From: Ahrensia sp.
Lineage (GTDB): Bacteria; Pseudomonadota; Alphaproteobacteria; Rhizobiales; Rhizobiaceae
Length of the DNA stretch: 5,420 nucleotides
Direction of reading: 5' to 3'
Assembly: GCA_002698425.1 (NCBI GenBank)
Contig: NZXU01000101.1
Coordinates: 255,546-260,965 of the forward strand
Shown here: in pieces, positions 5,324-5,420 of the stretch
Numbering within the stretch: position 1 is the stretch's first letter
How the letters are laid out: the number at the start of each line of letters is the position of its first letter
Program-made: the position numbers and the translations under genes
Notes under the pieces: generated by a model
The model's input: the letters and a program-made list of their open reading frames with translations, nothing else
What the model was told of the DNA's origin: nothing
The model's database searches: none

Positions 5324-5420
5324 TTACTTCTTGCGCTGATGACGCGAGCGCATGATGAACTTGTCGGTCGCCTTGTTCGAACGCGTCCGCTTGCCCTTGG
5401 TCGGCTTGCCCCACGGGGTC
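5324..5420 (-). CDS. rplB: 50S ribosomal protein L2, C-terminal fragment (cut by window edge)
   Basis: L2 binds domain IV of 23S rRNA and is needed for peptidyl transferase activity and subunit joining. Only the last 31 codons plus stop are in the window, and the gene continues past position 5420. Translating the minus strand from 5419 gives [15 protein letters not shown] then [16 protein letters not shown] and TAA. The [13 protein letters not shown] block and the basic tail are the C-terminal hallmark of bacterial L2, the [16 protein letters not shown] ending being of alphaproteobacterial type. It is followed 18 nt later by rpsS, as expected. It is partial only because the window ends, not because the gene is broken. 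Confidence 0.95.
   Translation of the reverse strand, partial: TPWGKPTKGKRTRSNKATDKFIMRSRHQRKK

Overview
This window is a stretch of a bacterial chromosomal ribosomal-protein superoperon. It is read entirely on the minus strand, so transcription runs from high to low coordinates. In transcription order it holds the 3' end of rplB, then rpsS, rplV, rpsC, rplP, rpmC, rpsQ (distal part of the S10 cluster), then rplN, rplX, rplE, rpsN, rpsH, rplF and rplR (proximal part of the spc cluster). The ribosome binding site of what should be rpsE lies at the very left edge. Every gene is intact except rplB, which is cut by the right edge.

The organism looks like an alphaproteobacterium, most likely of the Hyphomicrobiales (Rhizobiales). 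This rests on remembered family resemblance: the rplB C-terminus ending RSRHQRKK, the L5 block around [17 protein letters not shown]18 with [20 protein letters not shown], a zinc-free 101-residue S14, L22 extended at both ends, and GC-rich third codon positions. Genus cannot be fixed from here.

Layout: positions 5324-3039 are the S10-type segment, 2974-3038 is the only sizeable gap (65 nt, at the classical S10/spc boundary), and 2973-37 is the spc segment. Elsewhere the genes overlap by 1 or 8 nt or are 2 to 43 nt apart. There is no gene-free stretch near 300 bases. The products assemble into both subunits (S19, S3, S17, S14, S8 in 30S; L2, L22, L16, L29, L14, L24, L5, L6, L18 in 50S), and the tight spacing suggests one polycistronic message with translational coupling.

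I found no mobile element, tRNA, CRISPR, toxin, defence gene or new gene system. What is worth a second look is at RNA level: inverted repeats at four junctions (rplX/rplE, rplE/rpsN, rpsH/rplF, rpsQ/rplN), two of which place the Shine-Dalgarno of the next gene inside a stem or loop, and four junctions where the stop codon is fused to the next Shine-Dalgarno. The rplX/rplE hairpin sits where S8 feedback acts in E. coli, but its use here is inference.
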